This document shows, in pieces, positions 6,966 to 7,032 of a stretch of DNA of 7,032 nucleotides. Origin of the DNA: Dehalococcoidia bacterium (GTDB lineage Bacteria; Chloroflexota; Dehalococcoidia; SAR202; UBA11138); the NCBI GenBank assembly GCA_012270625.1, contig JAAXHZ010000068.1, forward strand, positions 1 through 7,032, read 5' to 3'. The notes under the pieces are model-generated. The model made no database searches and was not told the DNA's origin. It saw only the letters and a list, made by a program, of their open reading frames with translations. Made by a program: the position numbers and the translations under genes. Each line of letters begins with the position of its first letter. Position 1 is the stretch's first letter.

Positions 6966-6971
6966 ACTATA
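6966..6971 (-). promoter_or_regulatory. Possible -10 element for RNase D
   Basis: TATAGT on the minus strand (6971-6966), inside an AT-rich AGTATAGTAT run, would place a transcript start about 45 nt before the RNase D start codon. The -35 position at 17 bp spacing is poor (GCGTGA); a better TTGCCA hexamer lies too far away. This is a tentative call. I see nothing else in the 6914-7032 stretch. Confidence 0.22.
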
Positions 6972-7032
6972 CTACCCTGCATTGATTCTCACGCATGGCA
7001 ACTGTCAGTAACCGTCCCATAGGCGGTGTGAT

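Overview
The window reads as a chromosomal segment of a moderately high-GC, probably free-living bacterium. The combination of an SMP-30-type lactonase, a stand-alone CoxL/XdhA-type molybdopterin subunit, a Thr/Pro/Ala-rich lipoprotein metallopeptidase and an actinobacterial/chloroflexal style RNase D resembles marine or soil Chloroflexota (Dehalococcoidia / SAR202-like). That placement is inferred from gene content and protein style only; there is no rRNA or other marker here.

Layout from left to right. Bases 1-465 (+) hold the C-terminal half of an SMP-30/gluconolactonase-like protein. Bases 538-2556 (+) encode a 672-residue predicted lipoprotein with a gluzincin zinc-peptidase core (HELQH...NEGLSE) and an immune-inhibitor-A/MAM-like beta-sandwich. 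Only 16 bp later, and convergent to it, is a NYN (DUF88/LabA-like PIN-fold) ribonuclease gene (3202-2573, -), visibly poorer in GC than its neighbours. A 164-bp divergent intergenic region follows. Bases 3367-5616 (+) encode a xanthine dehydrogenase/aldehyde oxidase family molybdopterin subunit. A strong 10-bp hairpin sits in the convergent gap after it. Bases 6913-5786 (-) encode RNase D with its HRDC region. The last 119 bases upstream of RNase D show no gene.

The genes do not form an obvious operon. The lactonase and the molybdoenzyme fit oxidative breakdown of organic compounds, the lipoprotein fits extracellular protein degradation, and the two nucleases (NYN and RNase D) are separate transcription units.

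The most interesting part is the NYN/molybdoenzyme divergent region. Read on the minus strand it can fold into three consecutive stem-loops, with AAUAA-complement, UUCG and GCAA loops. The last is a textbook intrinsic terminator with a U-tract, ending 22 nt before the NYN start codon. In two of the three stems the imperfect position is a G-U pair on the minus strand but an A-C mismatch on the plus strand, so the fold has minus-strand polarity. This suggests a short structured RNA or a transcription-attenuation leader controlling the NYN nuclease. I found no CRISPR array, tRNA, rRNA or insertion sequence.
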